5,460 nt of DNA from Blautia sp. (GCA_017420455.1 JAFOJB010000347.1:1-5460), one strand, 5' to 3'; numbered from the stretch's first letter, positions 1 to 5,460 are shown. A program made the numbers and translations. The notes: generated by a model not told the origin, from the sequence alone.

Positions 1-539
1 CCATCTCTCTCTGCTGGGGAGCCCAGGCAGCCCTGTATCATTACTACGGCCTGCAGAAAAAGCCGCTGAAGGAGAAGATGTTCGGCCTGTTCTGGCATCG
101 TGTGATGAACAGGAAGATTCCGCTGGTCAGAGGCTTCGATGACATGTTCCTCGCCCCGCATTCCAGACATACCGAGATTCCCATCGAGGAGATCCACGCC
201 TGCAAGGACCTGACCGTGCTTGCGGAGTCCGAGGAGGCAGGCCTTTTTCTTGCGATGGCCGAGGAGGGCAGGAAGATTTTCGTAATGGGGCACCCGGAAT
301 ACGACAGAGTGACGCTGGACCAGGAGTACAAGAGAGATCTTTCGAAAGACCTGCCCATTGAGATACCGAAAAATTATTACCGGGACGATAATCCGGAGAA
401 TGTTCCCCTGCTGATGTGGAGAGCCCATGCCAACAACCTGTATTCCAACTGGCTGAATTATTATGTCTACCAGACGACTCCTTACGACCTGATGGGAACT
501 CCGGATTTCGGAAAACCATCCCCGGCTCCCGAAAACTGA
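1..539 (+). CDS. metA: Homoserine O-acyltransferase (MetA family), 3' part only
   Basis: This enzyme transfers an acyl group (succinyl or acetyl) from CoA to the hydroxyl of L-homoserine, the first committed step of methionine synthesis, in the cytosol. The frame is open from base 3 and gives 178 residues ending at TGA 537-539; the N-terminal part (about 140 residues by family length) lies upstream of the window. Visible signatures are CWGAQAAL with the catalytic Cys at bases 12-14, and GHPEYD with the catalytic His at 291-293 and the Glu at 297-299. The Cys-to-His distance is 93 residues, the same as C142 to H235 of E. coli MetA. The C-terminal WLNYYVYQTTPYDL is also typical. The residue that decides acetyl versus succinyl donor lies in the missing half, so the donor cannot be called; many Firmicute members use acetyl-CoA. 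The frame is intact. No clear Rho-independent terminator follows, only a 5-bp hairpin at 546-558 without a T tract. Confidence 0.95.
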   Translation, partial: ISLCWGAQAALYHYYGLQKKPLKEKMFGLFWHRVMNRKIPLVRGFDDMFLAPHSRHTEIPIEEIHACKDLTVLAESEEAGLFLAMAEEGRKIFVMGHPEYDRVTLDQEYKRDLSKDLPIEIPKNYYRDDNPENVPLLMWRAHANNLYSNWLNYYVYQTTPYDLMGTPDFGKPSPAPEN

Positions 540-629
540 GAACCCGTCATGTTATGACAATTCCGAAAATATGCAAACGGCTGAAAACTGCCGGTATTGA
601 CAGAAAGATTGAAAATTCTGTGGGAATAG

Positions 630-658
630 TTGATTTCCATAACGAATTATGGTAAACT
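630..658 (+). promoter_or_regulatory. Sigma-A-like promoter with extended -10 for the NlpC/P60 gene
   Basis: A TTGATT -35 box (630-635) is followed by a 17-base spacer and a TAAACT -10 box (653-658). Each box matches 4 of 6 consensus bases, and a TG (650-651) one base upstream of the -10 box makes it an extended -10. Transcription would start near 665 and leave a leader of about 50 bases before the ATG at 717. The site sits in the only gap between metA and the hydrolase gene. The call rests on box matches and position. Confidence 0.55.
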
Positions 659-695
659 GAAACAGGTTATGATTCTGAGCTGTTATTATATTGTT

Positions 696-703
696 GAAGG
701 GAG
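696..703 (+). promoter_or_regulatory. Ribosome binding site deciding the ATG at 717
   Basis: GAAGGGAG ends 13 bases before the ATG at 717. The spacing is a little long, but this is the only good Shine-Dalgarno match nearby. The frame is open further upstream to a TTG at 630, yet that codon lies inside the predicted promoter and starting there would place 29 residues ahead of the basic Arg/Lys cluster of the signal sequence. The ATG at 717 is therefore preferred. Confidence 0.6.
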
Positions 704-716
704 CAGCTTATTTTCT

Positions 717-3107
717 ATGAGAAAAAAAAGAATAAAGAAGTGCCTGTGTATGTCTGTGGCAGCTGCCATGATCAGTGGGGGAGGCCAGATCAGGGGGGAG
801 GAGCTTTCTGCAGTACCGGACGAGACATACGAAGAAGCACAGGAAGAGAGCTACGAGGAAACCTGGGCAGTCGAGGAGGTTCCCGCGGAGCAGGAGACGT
901 ACGAGGAGACCGGGGAGGACTCCTATGGGGAGGACTCTTACGGGGAAACGGAGACTCCTCCTGCAGAGGTTCCGGAAGCGGAGGAAGAAACGGTTCCGGA
1001 TGAAGAACCGGAAGCCGAAGCGGAGACCGAGGTTTCTGAAACGCCTGCCGTACCGGATCCTTCCGCCATGCCGGAGCAGATAGAGGAAAGAGAAGCATAT
1101 GAAGAGGAGACCTTATCCGATGTGTCAGCGGATGCGGCGGCGGATATAACCCCGGTTCCGGAGGCCATTGCAACGGTATCGCCCTCCCCGGATGTGCCGG
1201 GTCTGTCTCCGGAAGTATCCCCCTCGCCATCCCCGGCAGAGGAGCCGGAAGCAGCAGAAACGCCGGTTCCCGTGAGTCCCGCAGGTATCAACGATGCGGA
1301 GAAGGCGGTGGAGAACCTTGTCAACCGGATCGAAGCCCTGAAGGCGGAAAAGGTTACCACCCTTCTCCGTAAGAAAGTGGAGGCGATCCGCACAATTTAC
1401 GATGGATTTACAGAAGCCCAGAAGAGCAAGGTTACCAACTATGAAGATTTCGTAAAGATCGAGGAGCAGGTCAAAGAGCTGCTCAGGCAATCGGAAGAGC
1501 TTTCCAGCAAGATCAGTTCGGATCTTCTTACCGATGGAACACTGGCTTCTATATTGTCCGGAGGGCTTATCGGCACGCCGGTTTACTTTACCAATATGGT
1601 ATCCAACCTGCACGCCGGGAAAGAGTTTTACCTGAACAGTCTGAAAAATAACTATCAGCTCAGCTTCGAGGAGAATTTCGCCTCCGTTATGGAGTCGATC
1701 GAAAAGGAGTACCGGGAGAAGAACGGCCTGAAGGATATCTCGCGTGAGAGCGCGCGGGAGAGAAATGAAGAAAGCGCAGGGCTTCTTGTCCGGAACTGGC
1801 AGGATATCCTGGCAATCTATGTATACCAGAGGAGCCTTAACGGCGCGGAGGAATTCCGCCTGTCTGCGGACAGCAGAGCGGAACTGGCCGCCATTTTCGC
1901 GGAAATGAATCCTGTGGTCAAAAATGGCGGGGAAGAGCAGAAATCTCTGGGCAATCGTCATATCAGCTATTATATCAAGAAGAACAACCTGGACAAGAAA
2001 GCCAGGGCTGTTCTGGAAAAATACGTGGAGACAGACTGCAGCCTTCTCTGCGCGGTGGTAACCGCTTCAGACGGCTTTATCCGCCAGAGTGTCGGAGAGG
2101 ATGTCTCGGAAGAAAGGATCGAGGTCATCAGCGCCGCCTATTCCCTGATCGGAAAGGTGGGGTATTTCTGGGGCGGAAAATCCCTGGCCATCGGAGTGGA
2201 TTCCGAATGGGGAAGCGCGGCGCAGGTTACTGCAGAGGGCAGCAAGAGCACCGGTACCGTCCGGGCCTTCGGTCTGGACTGCAGCGGGTTTGTCACCTGG
2301 GCCGTCATCAACGGCTACAAGGATTCGGATATGGTCTACTATGTCGGTACCGGTACATCCGACCAGTGGGACAAGGCAAGGGTCGTCAGCGAGGCGGATG
2401 CCAGACCGGGAGATCTGGTATTCCAGCGTGGTCCGGAAGCAGGCAGTGATAATCATGTCGGCATCCTGTGCGGCAAGACGGCAAGCGGCGACTGGATCGC
2501 CGTGCACTGCTCTTCACTGAAGAACGGCGTTACCGTAGGGGAAGCCTATGGCGCCTCCTTCCGTTATATCCGCCAGCCTTCCTTCTATGTGGATGAGCTT
2601 GCGGCCGAAGAGAAAACAACTACCGAGGCGAAGGAAAAAGTAAAGATCAGGACGAATGTAGAACAGATCGCCGTGGCAGAAGCAGGGGAGTCTCTTACCT
2701 CCGAGGAGCTGCTTACCTCAGAAATGGTTCCTCTGGCCCAGCCGGCCTCAGACAAAACCGGTTCCCGGAAGACTGCGGCAGATTCTGTTGTCACCGTGAA
2801 TATTCCAGCGGAGAACGCGGTCTCTGTACCCGCGGATACCAGGCCTTCCATGAATGTCGTTGTGCTGCAGCCGGAAATCATCACGGTACAGATTCCGAAA
2901 GACCTGCTGACGGATTCCGTAAATGCATCTGAAGAGAGCAGGATTGAAGAGGGTACTCCGGAAGTTGCCGCACCGTTCAACAGTCTTCCGGCCGAAAACC
3001 TGCCTTCTCTGAATGTGGAGATTTTCAGCGGAGAGGATCTTACCTCCGGCGACGGGGAAATCTTTACAGTGGAGTATATTTTAGATGATTCTGAAGTGGA
3101 TTCATAA
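717..3107 (+). CDS. Secreted multi-domain NlpC/P60 cell-wall endopeptidase
   Basis: This 796-residue protein is a predicted extracellular peptidoglycan hydrolase; NlpC/P60 enzymes usually cut the D-Glu to diamino-acid bond of stem peptides. In order: a short signal sequence (residues 1 to about 25; MRKKRIKK then a brief hydrophobic core); an acidic Pro/Glu/Ser/Thr-rich region (about 30-190) with repeated Tyr-Glu-Glu units and Pro-Ser pairs; a helical segment (191-257) of a type common in clostridial surface proteins (FTEAQKSKVTNYEDF); an unassigned helical region (258-355); a segment starting NWQDILAIYVYQ (about 359-460); the catalytic domain (about 466-622); and an unassigned tail to 796. 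Catalytic residues visible are Cys522 (GLDCSGFV), His580 (DNHVGI) and His597 (IAVHCSS). No LPXTG, SH3, LysM or C-terminal membrane segment is seen, so it may be released or held by unknown contacts. It has its own promoter and ends at a strong terminator, so it is probably monocistronic. Hydrolase class is certain; substrate is inferred. Confidence 0.92.
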   Translation: MRKKRIKKCLCMSVAAAMISGGGQIRGEELSAVPDETYEEAQEESYEETWAVEEVPAEQETYEETGEDSYGEDSYGETETPPAEVPEAEEETVPDEEPEAEAETEVSETPAVPDPSAMPEQIEEREAYEEETLSDVSADAAADITPVPEAIATVSPSPDVPGLSPEVSPSPSPAEEPEAAETPVPVSPAGINDAEKAVENLVNRIEALKAEKVTTLLRKKVEAIRTIYDGFTEAQKSKVTNYEDFVKIEEQVKELLRQSEELSSKISSDLLTDGTLASILSGGLIGTPVYFTNMVSNLHAGKEFYLNSLKNNYQLSFEENFASVMESIEKEYREKNGLKDISRESARERNEESAGLLVRNWQDILAIYVYQRSLNGAEEFRLSADSRAELAAIFAEMNPVVKNGGEEQKSLGNRHISYYIKKNNLDKKARAVLEKYVETDCSLLCAVVTASDGFIRQSVGEDVSEERIEVISAAYSLIGKVGYFWGGKSLAIGVDSEWGSAAQVTAEGSKSTGTVRAFGLDCSGFVTWAVINGYKDSDMVYYVGTGTSDQWDKARVVSEADARPGDLVFQRGPEAGSDNHVGILCGKTASGDWIAVHCSSLKNGVTVGEAYGASFRYIRQPSFYVDELAAEEKTTTEAKEKVKIRTNVEQIAVAEAGESLTSEELLTSEMVPLAQPASDKTGSRKTAADSVVTVNIPAENAVSVPADTRPSMNVVVLQPEIITVQIPKDLLTDSVNASEESRIEEGTPEVAAPFNSLPAENLPSLNVEIFSGEDLTSGDGEIFTVEYILDDSEVDS
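822..947 (+). repeat. Degenerate Tyr-Glu-Glu / Tyr-Gly-Glu coding repeats
   Basis: Within the hydrolase, residues 36-77 contain five [S/T]-Y-[E/G]-E units: TYEE (37-40), SYEE (45-48), TYEE (61-64), SYGE (69-72) and SYGE (74-77). The last two form a tandem 15-base duplication, EDSYG EDSYG, at 915-929 and 930-944, differing at wobble positions. The stretch is strongly acidic and probably unfolded, acting as a linker or surface-exposed spacer. No function can be assigned from sequence. Confidence 0.7.
2802..3095 (+). repeat. Degenerate duplication in the C-terminal tail of the hydrolase
   Basis: The tail contains two related segments. The first (from residue 696) reads IPAEN, then PSMNV (710-714), then ITVQI. 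The second (from residue 757) reads LPAEN (757-761), then PSLNV (763-767), then FTVEY. The alternation of hydrophobic and polar residues suggests short beta strands. The repeats are seen directly, but I do not recognise the family. A binding or anchoring role is conceivable but unsupported. Confidence 0.45.
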
Positions 3108-3128
3108 TCAGTTCGAACAATACGGATA

Positions 3129-3195
3129 AAAGGGACTGATGGGTCCGGCTGCCTCTGGGTTTTCACCCAAAGAAGCAGGGCTCATCAGTCCCTTT
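3129..3195. terminator. Bidirectional Rho-independent terminator between convergent genes
   Basis: Bases 3129-3146 pair with 3178-3195 over 18 bp with two G-U wobbles; the outer 13 bp (AAAGGGACTGATG with CATCAGTCCCTTT) are perfect. The loop carries a second small stem, TGGGT (3156-3160) with ACCCA (3165-3169). The (+) side ends in TTTGTTCATT and the (-) side in TTTTAT, so it can stop both the hydrolase gene (stop at 3107) and the converging pduL-like gene (stop at 3242). Position, arm length and flanking T runs all fit. Confidence 0.85.
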
Positions 3196-3241
3196 GTTCA
3201 TTCTGCACGCCTGGCGGGGCAGCCTTATCCGGCAGTTGTGT

Positions 3242-3880
3242 TCAGCGATGGATGCCGGAAAGCTCTTCCTCGATCCATTTGTGGGTATCGTAGGCGCTGC
3301 CGAAAAGCTTGATGATGACGCCATAGGGCTCCGCGTCGCTGGAGAAGGCGTTGGCTTCATCGGTATCTACGTGCATTGCCAGGCGGAAGGAGCGGGCCAC
3401 ACGGACGACCACGTCCGCATAGATCACGGTCCGGCCATAGCTTTTGGTGAGAACAAAAACCTCATCATTGTCGCGGACATTCAGAATGATCGCCTGATCC
3501 GGCGTCATATGGATGTGGCGCTTGGCCACGATGACGCCTTCCTTGATCTGAAGCTCCCCTTTCGGGCCGACAAGGGTACAGCCCGGCGTTCCGCCGATAT
3601 CCCCGGACTGGCGGATCACCCCCGGCAGACCGAGGTGCCTGGTATCGGTAAGGGAAACCTCTACCTGAGTCCTGGAACGGCAGGGCCCCAGAATGGCCAT
3701 ATTCGCGAATTCGCCCCTTGGGCCGCGGACGGTCAGTCTTTCCTCGCAGAGATACTGACCTGGCTGGCTTAATTCTTTGACATAATGAAGCTCCTGATCC
3801 TTCCCGAACAGGAATTCAAAGTCCTCCCTGGACACATGGATATGTCTGGCGGAGGTTTCAATTGGTATTTTGATACTCAT
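3242..3880 (-). CDS. pduL: PduL-type phosphate acyltransferase (phosphotransacylase)
   Basis: PduL enzymes interconvert acyl-CoA plus phosphate and acyl-phosphate plus CoA (propanoyl- or acetyl-), feeding acetate/propionate kinase; they are unrelated to Pta. The protein has 212 residues, close to the roughly 210 usual for the family. Both halves of the twin-barrel fold show their signatures: SARHIHVS (His13, His15), LSQPGQY (38-43), TQVEVS with Glu74, GPKGE (105-109), KRHIHM (His122, His124) and MHVDTDEANA (His170). These match the zinc ligands known for the family, so the enzyme looks intact. The start at 3880 is chosen because TCAGGAG lies 8 bases upstream; the frame is open to 4006 but would run into the divergent gene. 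The protein begins almost directly at the first barrel, with no N-terminal encapsulation peptide, and no microcompartment shell genes are near. It is thus probably a free cytosolic enzyme; acetyl versus propanoyl preference cannot be read. Confidence 0.92.
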   Translation of the reverse strand: MSIKIPIETSARHIHVSREDFEFLFGKDQELHYVKELSQPGQYLCEERLTVRGPRGEFANMAILGPCRSRTQVEVSLTDTRHLGLPGVIRQSGDIGGTPGCTLVGPKGELQIKEGVIVAKRHIHMTPDQAIILNVRDNDEVFVLTKSYGRTVIYADVVVRVARSFRLAMHVDTDEANAFSSDAEPYGVIIKLFGSAYDTHKWIEEELSGIHR

Positions 3881-3888
3881 AACAGTCA

Positions 3889-3895
3889 CTCCTGA
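3889..3895 (-). promoter_or_regulatory. Ribosome binding site deciding the pduL start
   Basis: Read on the minus strand this is TCAGGAG, followed by 8 bases and then ATG (3880-3878). It is a near-ideal Shine-Dalgarno site and fixes the start, excluding the longer frame that opens at 4006. Confidence 0.85.
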
Positions 3896-3916
3896 AGATG
3901 ATATTATTCTGTTTTC

Positions 3917-3959
3917 TTTTGAAAGCACATGACTCAAGAGTATCAGTTTTCTTTCAAAA
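3917..3959. promoter_or_regulatory. Nested inverted repeat in the divergent promoter region, candidate operator
   Basis: TTTTGAAAG (3917-3925) and CTTTCAAAA (3951-3959) are perfect 9-bp inverted arms. Between them lies a smaller palindrome, ACTC-AA-GAGT (3932-3941), with nearly the same centre. The left arm contains the TTGAAA proposed as -35 box of the transglutaminase-like gene, and the right arm contains TTGAAA on the minus strand facing pduL. A dimeric regulator controlling both genes would fit, but A/T-rich promoter DNA can give such symmetry by chance. Confidence 0.35.
3919..3946 (+). promoter_or_regulatory. Possible sigma-A promoter of the transglutaminase-like gene
   Basis: TTGAAA (3919-3924, 5 of 6 matches) is followed by a 16-base spacer and TATCAG (3941-3946, 4 of 6). 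Transcription would begin near 3953, giving a leader of about 38 bases to the ATG at 3991. I could not find an equally good promoter for pduL on the minus strand: an AATAAT at 3908-3903 could be its -10 box, but it lacks a recognisable -35. Confidence 0.4.
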
Positions 3960-3990
3960 ATGCAATCCATAGTTTCATACAGAGGTTCAG

Positions 3991-5241
3991 ATGAAAAAGA
4001 ATACATTCTTCAGAAGGAGTCTGTTTTTTCTGCTTCTTTTCCTGGGAGTCTGTTTTTACCCGGAGATCACAGAAAGAATACAGAGTATTCCTTCTCTTTC
4101 CGCCATTTTTTCCGGAAATGAGGTAACCCGGAATCTCTATGATCTGCTTACAGGGGTTCCGGATGAGGTCCGGGAGAAGAAAAAAAGAGAGCTGGATGAG
4201 TACGATCCGGGGCACCGGGAGTATTATTTTCAACAGCTTGACACCGGAGAAAAGCGGGCCTACAGGGAAATGCTGGAGGGGATCCGCGAAAGACGCGCCA
4301 GCTTTTATCTTACCACCTCCGGGGTTGACAGGGTAAACCGCATCGCCCACGCCCTGTACCTGGATCATCCGGAACTGTACTGGGTGCACAATCGGGAAAA
4401 ATCCTACACCACCTCTTATCAGGGGAGGGATTTCTGCGAGTTTGCACCGGGATATCAGTATACCGTCGACCAGATGCAGGAGATCAATACCCATATGGAA
4501 GCGGCCTTTCAGGAAATGTGCTCTTATCTTCCGGAAAACCCTTCGGAGTACGAGATGGTGGCAACCGTCTATACCTATATCATCGATCATACAGAGTACG
4601 CATCCTCTGAGGACGACCAGAATATCGCGGGAGTCTTCTGGAAAAAGGAAGCGGTATGCGCGGGGTATGCAAGGGCTGCCATGTATCTTCTGGAGCGGCT
4701 GGGAATCTCCTGTATCTTTGTGGAGGGGAACGCTCTGGACGAAGAGGACACGGAACGGCATGCCTGGAATATCGTTACGATAGACCAGGAGCCCTATTAC
4801 ATGGATACCACCAATGGAGACCAGCCGGATTTCCTGATGGGGGAGGCGGCGCAGCTCCTGGAACATAAGACAACGGTGATGGATTACCTCTGCCCCTTTC
4901 CGGAGGAATATGAGCAGCTGTATCTGTCCGACATGGAATTTGACCTCCCTGTCTGCACCTCCCACGAGATGAATTTCTATGTGAAAAACGGTTCCTATAT
5001 CACTCCTTACAGCTGGCAGGCGGTACAGGACATCTGCCGGCTGCGCATCGACAACGGCGCGGCCGTGGTGCGCTTCAAGGTGGGGCCTGCGGAGGATTTT
5101 TCCGCGGCAAAGGAGGAATGGATCAACGGGGAAAGCAGCCGGCTGGTATCTCAATATTACATGCAGAGGAACGGAATGGGGTATGTTGAATATTATTGCG
5201 GGACCCTGGATACGTTCAAGACCTTTTATTTTATCTTCTGA
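3991..5241 (+). CDS. Membrane-anchored or secreted transglutaminase-like protein
   Basis: This 416-residue protein carries a transglutaminase-like (papain-fold) core of the type found in many Firmicute extracellular proteins, whose members act as cysteine proteases, amidases or cross-linkers; the substrate is not predictable. The N-terminus, MKKNTFFRR then a hydrophobic run (about residues 10-24), is a signal peptide or membrane anchor placing the rest outside. Residues about 60-200 form a helical pre-domain (EYYFQQLDTGEKRAYREML). The core shows the full triad: Cys223 (AVCAGYARA), His257 (RHAWNIV) and Asp272 (YYMDTTNGD). A C-terminal region (about 300-416) has no named fold I can assign. The start is supported by AGAGG (3981-3985), 5 bases before ATG. 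The gene is divergent from pduL. No terminator is seen after the TGA at 5239-5241, so transcription may continue into the next gene. Confidence 0.88.
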   Translation: MKKNTFFRRSLFFLLLFLGVCFYPEITERIQSIPSLSAIFSGNEVTRNLYDLLTGVPDEVREKKKRELDEYDPGHREYYFQQLDTGEKRAYREMLEGIRERRASFYLTTSGVDRVNRIAHALYLDHPELYWVHNREKSYTTSYQGRDFCEFAPGYQYTVDQMQEINTHMEAAFQEMCSYLPENPSEYEMVATVYTYIIDHTEYASSEDDQNIAGVFWKKEAVCAGYARAAMYLLERLGISCIFVEGNALDEEDTERHAWNIVTIDQEPYYMDTTNGDQPDFLMGEAAQLLEHKTTVMDYLCPFPEEYEQLYLSDMEFDLPVCTSHEMNFYVKNGSYITPYSWQAVQDICRLRIDNGAAVVRFKVGPAEDFSAAKEEWINGESSRLVSQYYMQRNGMGYVEYYCGTLDTFKTFYFIF

Positions 5242-5271
5242 GGGTGTCTGCTTAAACTGTTCCTGTTCAGC

Positions 5272-5339
5272 CTCTCGCAGGGTTGGTCTGAATGTGTTTT
5301 TCAGGAGGTCGAAACACATCAGCTCCAGTCACGCGAGGG
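5272..5339 (+). ncRNA. Predicted structured leader element with AGGAGG in the hairpin loop
   Basis: ATGTGTTT (5292-5299) pairs perfectly with AAACACAT (5312-5319), and the stem extends by CTG (5288-5290) with CAG (5320-5322) across a single bulged A, giving 11 bp. The 12-base loop contains AGGAGG (5303-5308). An outer stem, 5272-5278 with 5333-5339 (7 bp, one wobble), encloses it. No T tract follows, so it is not a simple terminator, and no start codon lies at proper distance from the loop AGGAGG. It lies between the transglutaminase-like gene and the next start at 5385. It matches no riboswitch class that I recognise. Confidence 0.35.
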
Positions 5340-5368
5340 TCTGAAGGGGAAGCTGAGTATTATTTTCC

Positions 5369-5373
5369 GGAGG
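5369..5373 (+). promoter_or_regulatory. Ribosome binding site of the last, partial gene
   Basis: GGAGG lies 11 bases before ATG 5385 and 6 bases before ATG 5380. The ATG at 5380 gives only nine codons before a TGA, while the frame from 5385 stays open to the window end, so 5385 is taken as the start. A tiny leader peptide from 5380 overlapping the real start cannot be excluded. Confidence 0.55.
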
Positions 5374-5384
5374 TGAATAATGGA

Positions 5385-5460
5385 ATGCAGAAGCTTCGTG
5401 AAATACTGAATCAGACTCTGCTGTTGCTGGAACGGCTCCGCCAGATGGACGTAACAGGCA
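5385..5460 (+). CDS. Start of an unidentified protein, truncated by the window end
   Basis: Only 25 codons are visible, beginning MQKLREILNQTLLLLERL. The residues form a leucine-rich amphipathic helix, possibly a coiled coil, with no signal peptide. The frame is also open upstream to ATG 5292 (and a GTG at 5373), but the upstream part would run through the predicted stem-loop and has only a weak Shine-Dalgarno match (AGGG, 5279-5282), so the ATG at 5385 behind GGAGG is preferred. It lies on the same strand as the transglutaminase-like gene, 143 bases downstream with no terminator in between, so co-transcription is possible. I do not recognise the family from so short a piece. Confidence 0.5.
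   Translation, partial: MQKLREILNQTLLLLERLRQMDVTG

Noticed and set aside
546..558. GTCAT-GTT-ATGAC hairpin just after metA as a terminator
   Set aside because: The stem has only 5 bp, is not GC-rich and is not followed by a T tract.
597..602. Perfect TTGACA as a -35 box
   Set aside because: No acceptable -10 box lies 15-19 bases downstream; the 630-658 pair with its extended -10 is better.
630..716. TTG at 630 as start of the hydrolase
   Set aside because: It falls within the predicted promoter, has no Shine-Dalgarno site, and would put 29 residues ahead of the signal sequence.
790..1961. Long minus-strand open frames opposite the hydrolase gene
   Set aside because: They are antisense images of Glu/Pro-rich codons and give Pro/Arg/Ser-rich translations without ribosome binding sites or domains.
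2342..2356. Palindromic GTACCGGTAC in the catalytic domain region
   Set aside because: It encodes Gly-Thr-Gly-Thr in a conserved frame and is explained by codon choice.
3881..4006. Upstream extension of the pduL frame to 4006
   Set aside because: There is a strong ribosome binding site for ATG 3880, the PduL family starts there, and the extension overlaps the divergent gene and its leader.
5257..5268. Tandem CTGTTC CTGTTC as a regulatory or attachment repeat
   Set aside because: Two copies of six bases are expected by chance, and nothing nearby suggests integration.
3943..5319. A 458-codon open frame on the minus strand covering the whole transglutaminase-like gene
   Set aside because: Its translation shows no recognisable motif, while the plus frame has a signal sequence, a full catalytic triad and a ribosome binding site. 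The frame lacks stops because of the codon composition of the real gene.

Overview
The window looks like ordinary chromosome from a Firmicute, most likely a gut-type Clostridia/Lachnospiraceae. I base this on moderate GC, AGGAG-type ribosome binding sites, sigma-A-like promoters, a clostridial-style NlpC/P60 surface hydrolase with an acidic Pro/Glu-rich stretch, and a stand-alone PduL-type phosphotransacylase. This is inference from protein style, not from a marker gene. I see no tRNA, rRNA, CRISPR array, transposase or integrase.

Layout. Bases 1-539 (+) are the 3' part of metA (homoserine O-acyltransferase), entering the window just before its catalytic Cys. Bases 540-716 are intergenic and hold an extended -10 promoter at 630-658. 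Bases 717-3107 (+) encode a 796-residue secreted, multi-domain NlpC/P60 cell-wall hydrolase. A strong two-way terminator (3129-3195) separates it from a convergent pduL-like gene (3242-3880, -). A 110-bp divergent intergenic region with a nested inverted repeat (3881-3990) follows. Bases 3991-5241 (+) encode a membrane-anchored or secreted transglutaminase-like protein with a complete Cys-His-Asp triad. Bases 5242-5384 are non-coding and contain a predicted RNA stem-loop that displays an AGGAGG in its loop. A new (+) reading frame with a good ribosome binding site starts at 5385 and runs off the window.

How the genes relate. There is no obvious single operon: metA is biosynthetic, pduL is central or fermentative metabolism, and the two large proteins act outside the membrane. 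The NlpC/P60 and transglutaminase-like proteins could both work on the envelope, but they have separate promoters and are split by a gene on the other strand, so a shared job is only a guess. Nothing here is clearly a new biological system. The points most worth following are the NlpC/P60 architecture (a catalytic unit resembling hydrolases of integrative elements, with a duplicated C-terminal tail of unknown function), the structured leader at 5272-5339, and the dyad between the divergent genes.
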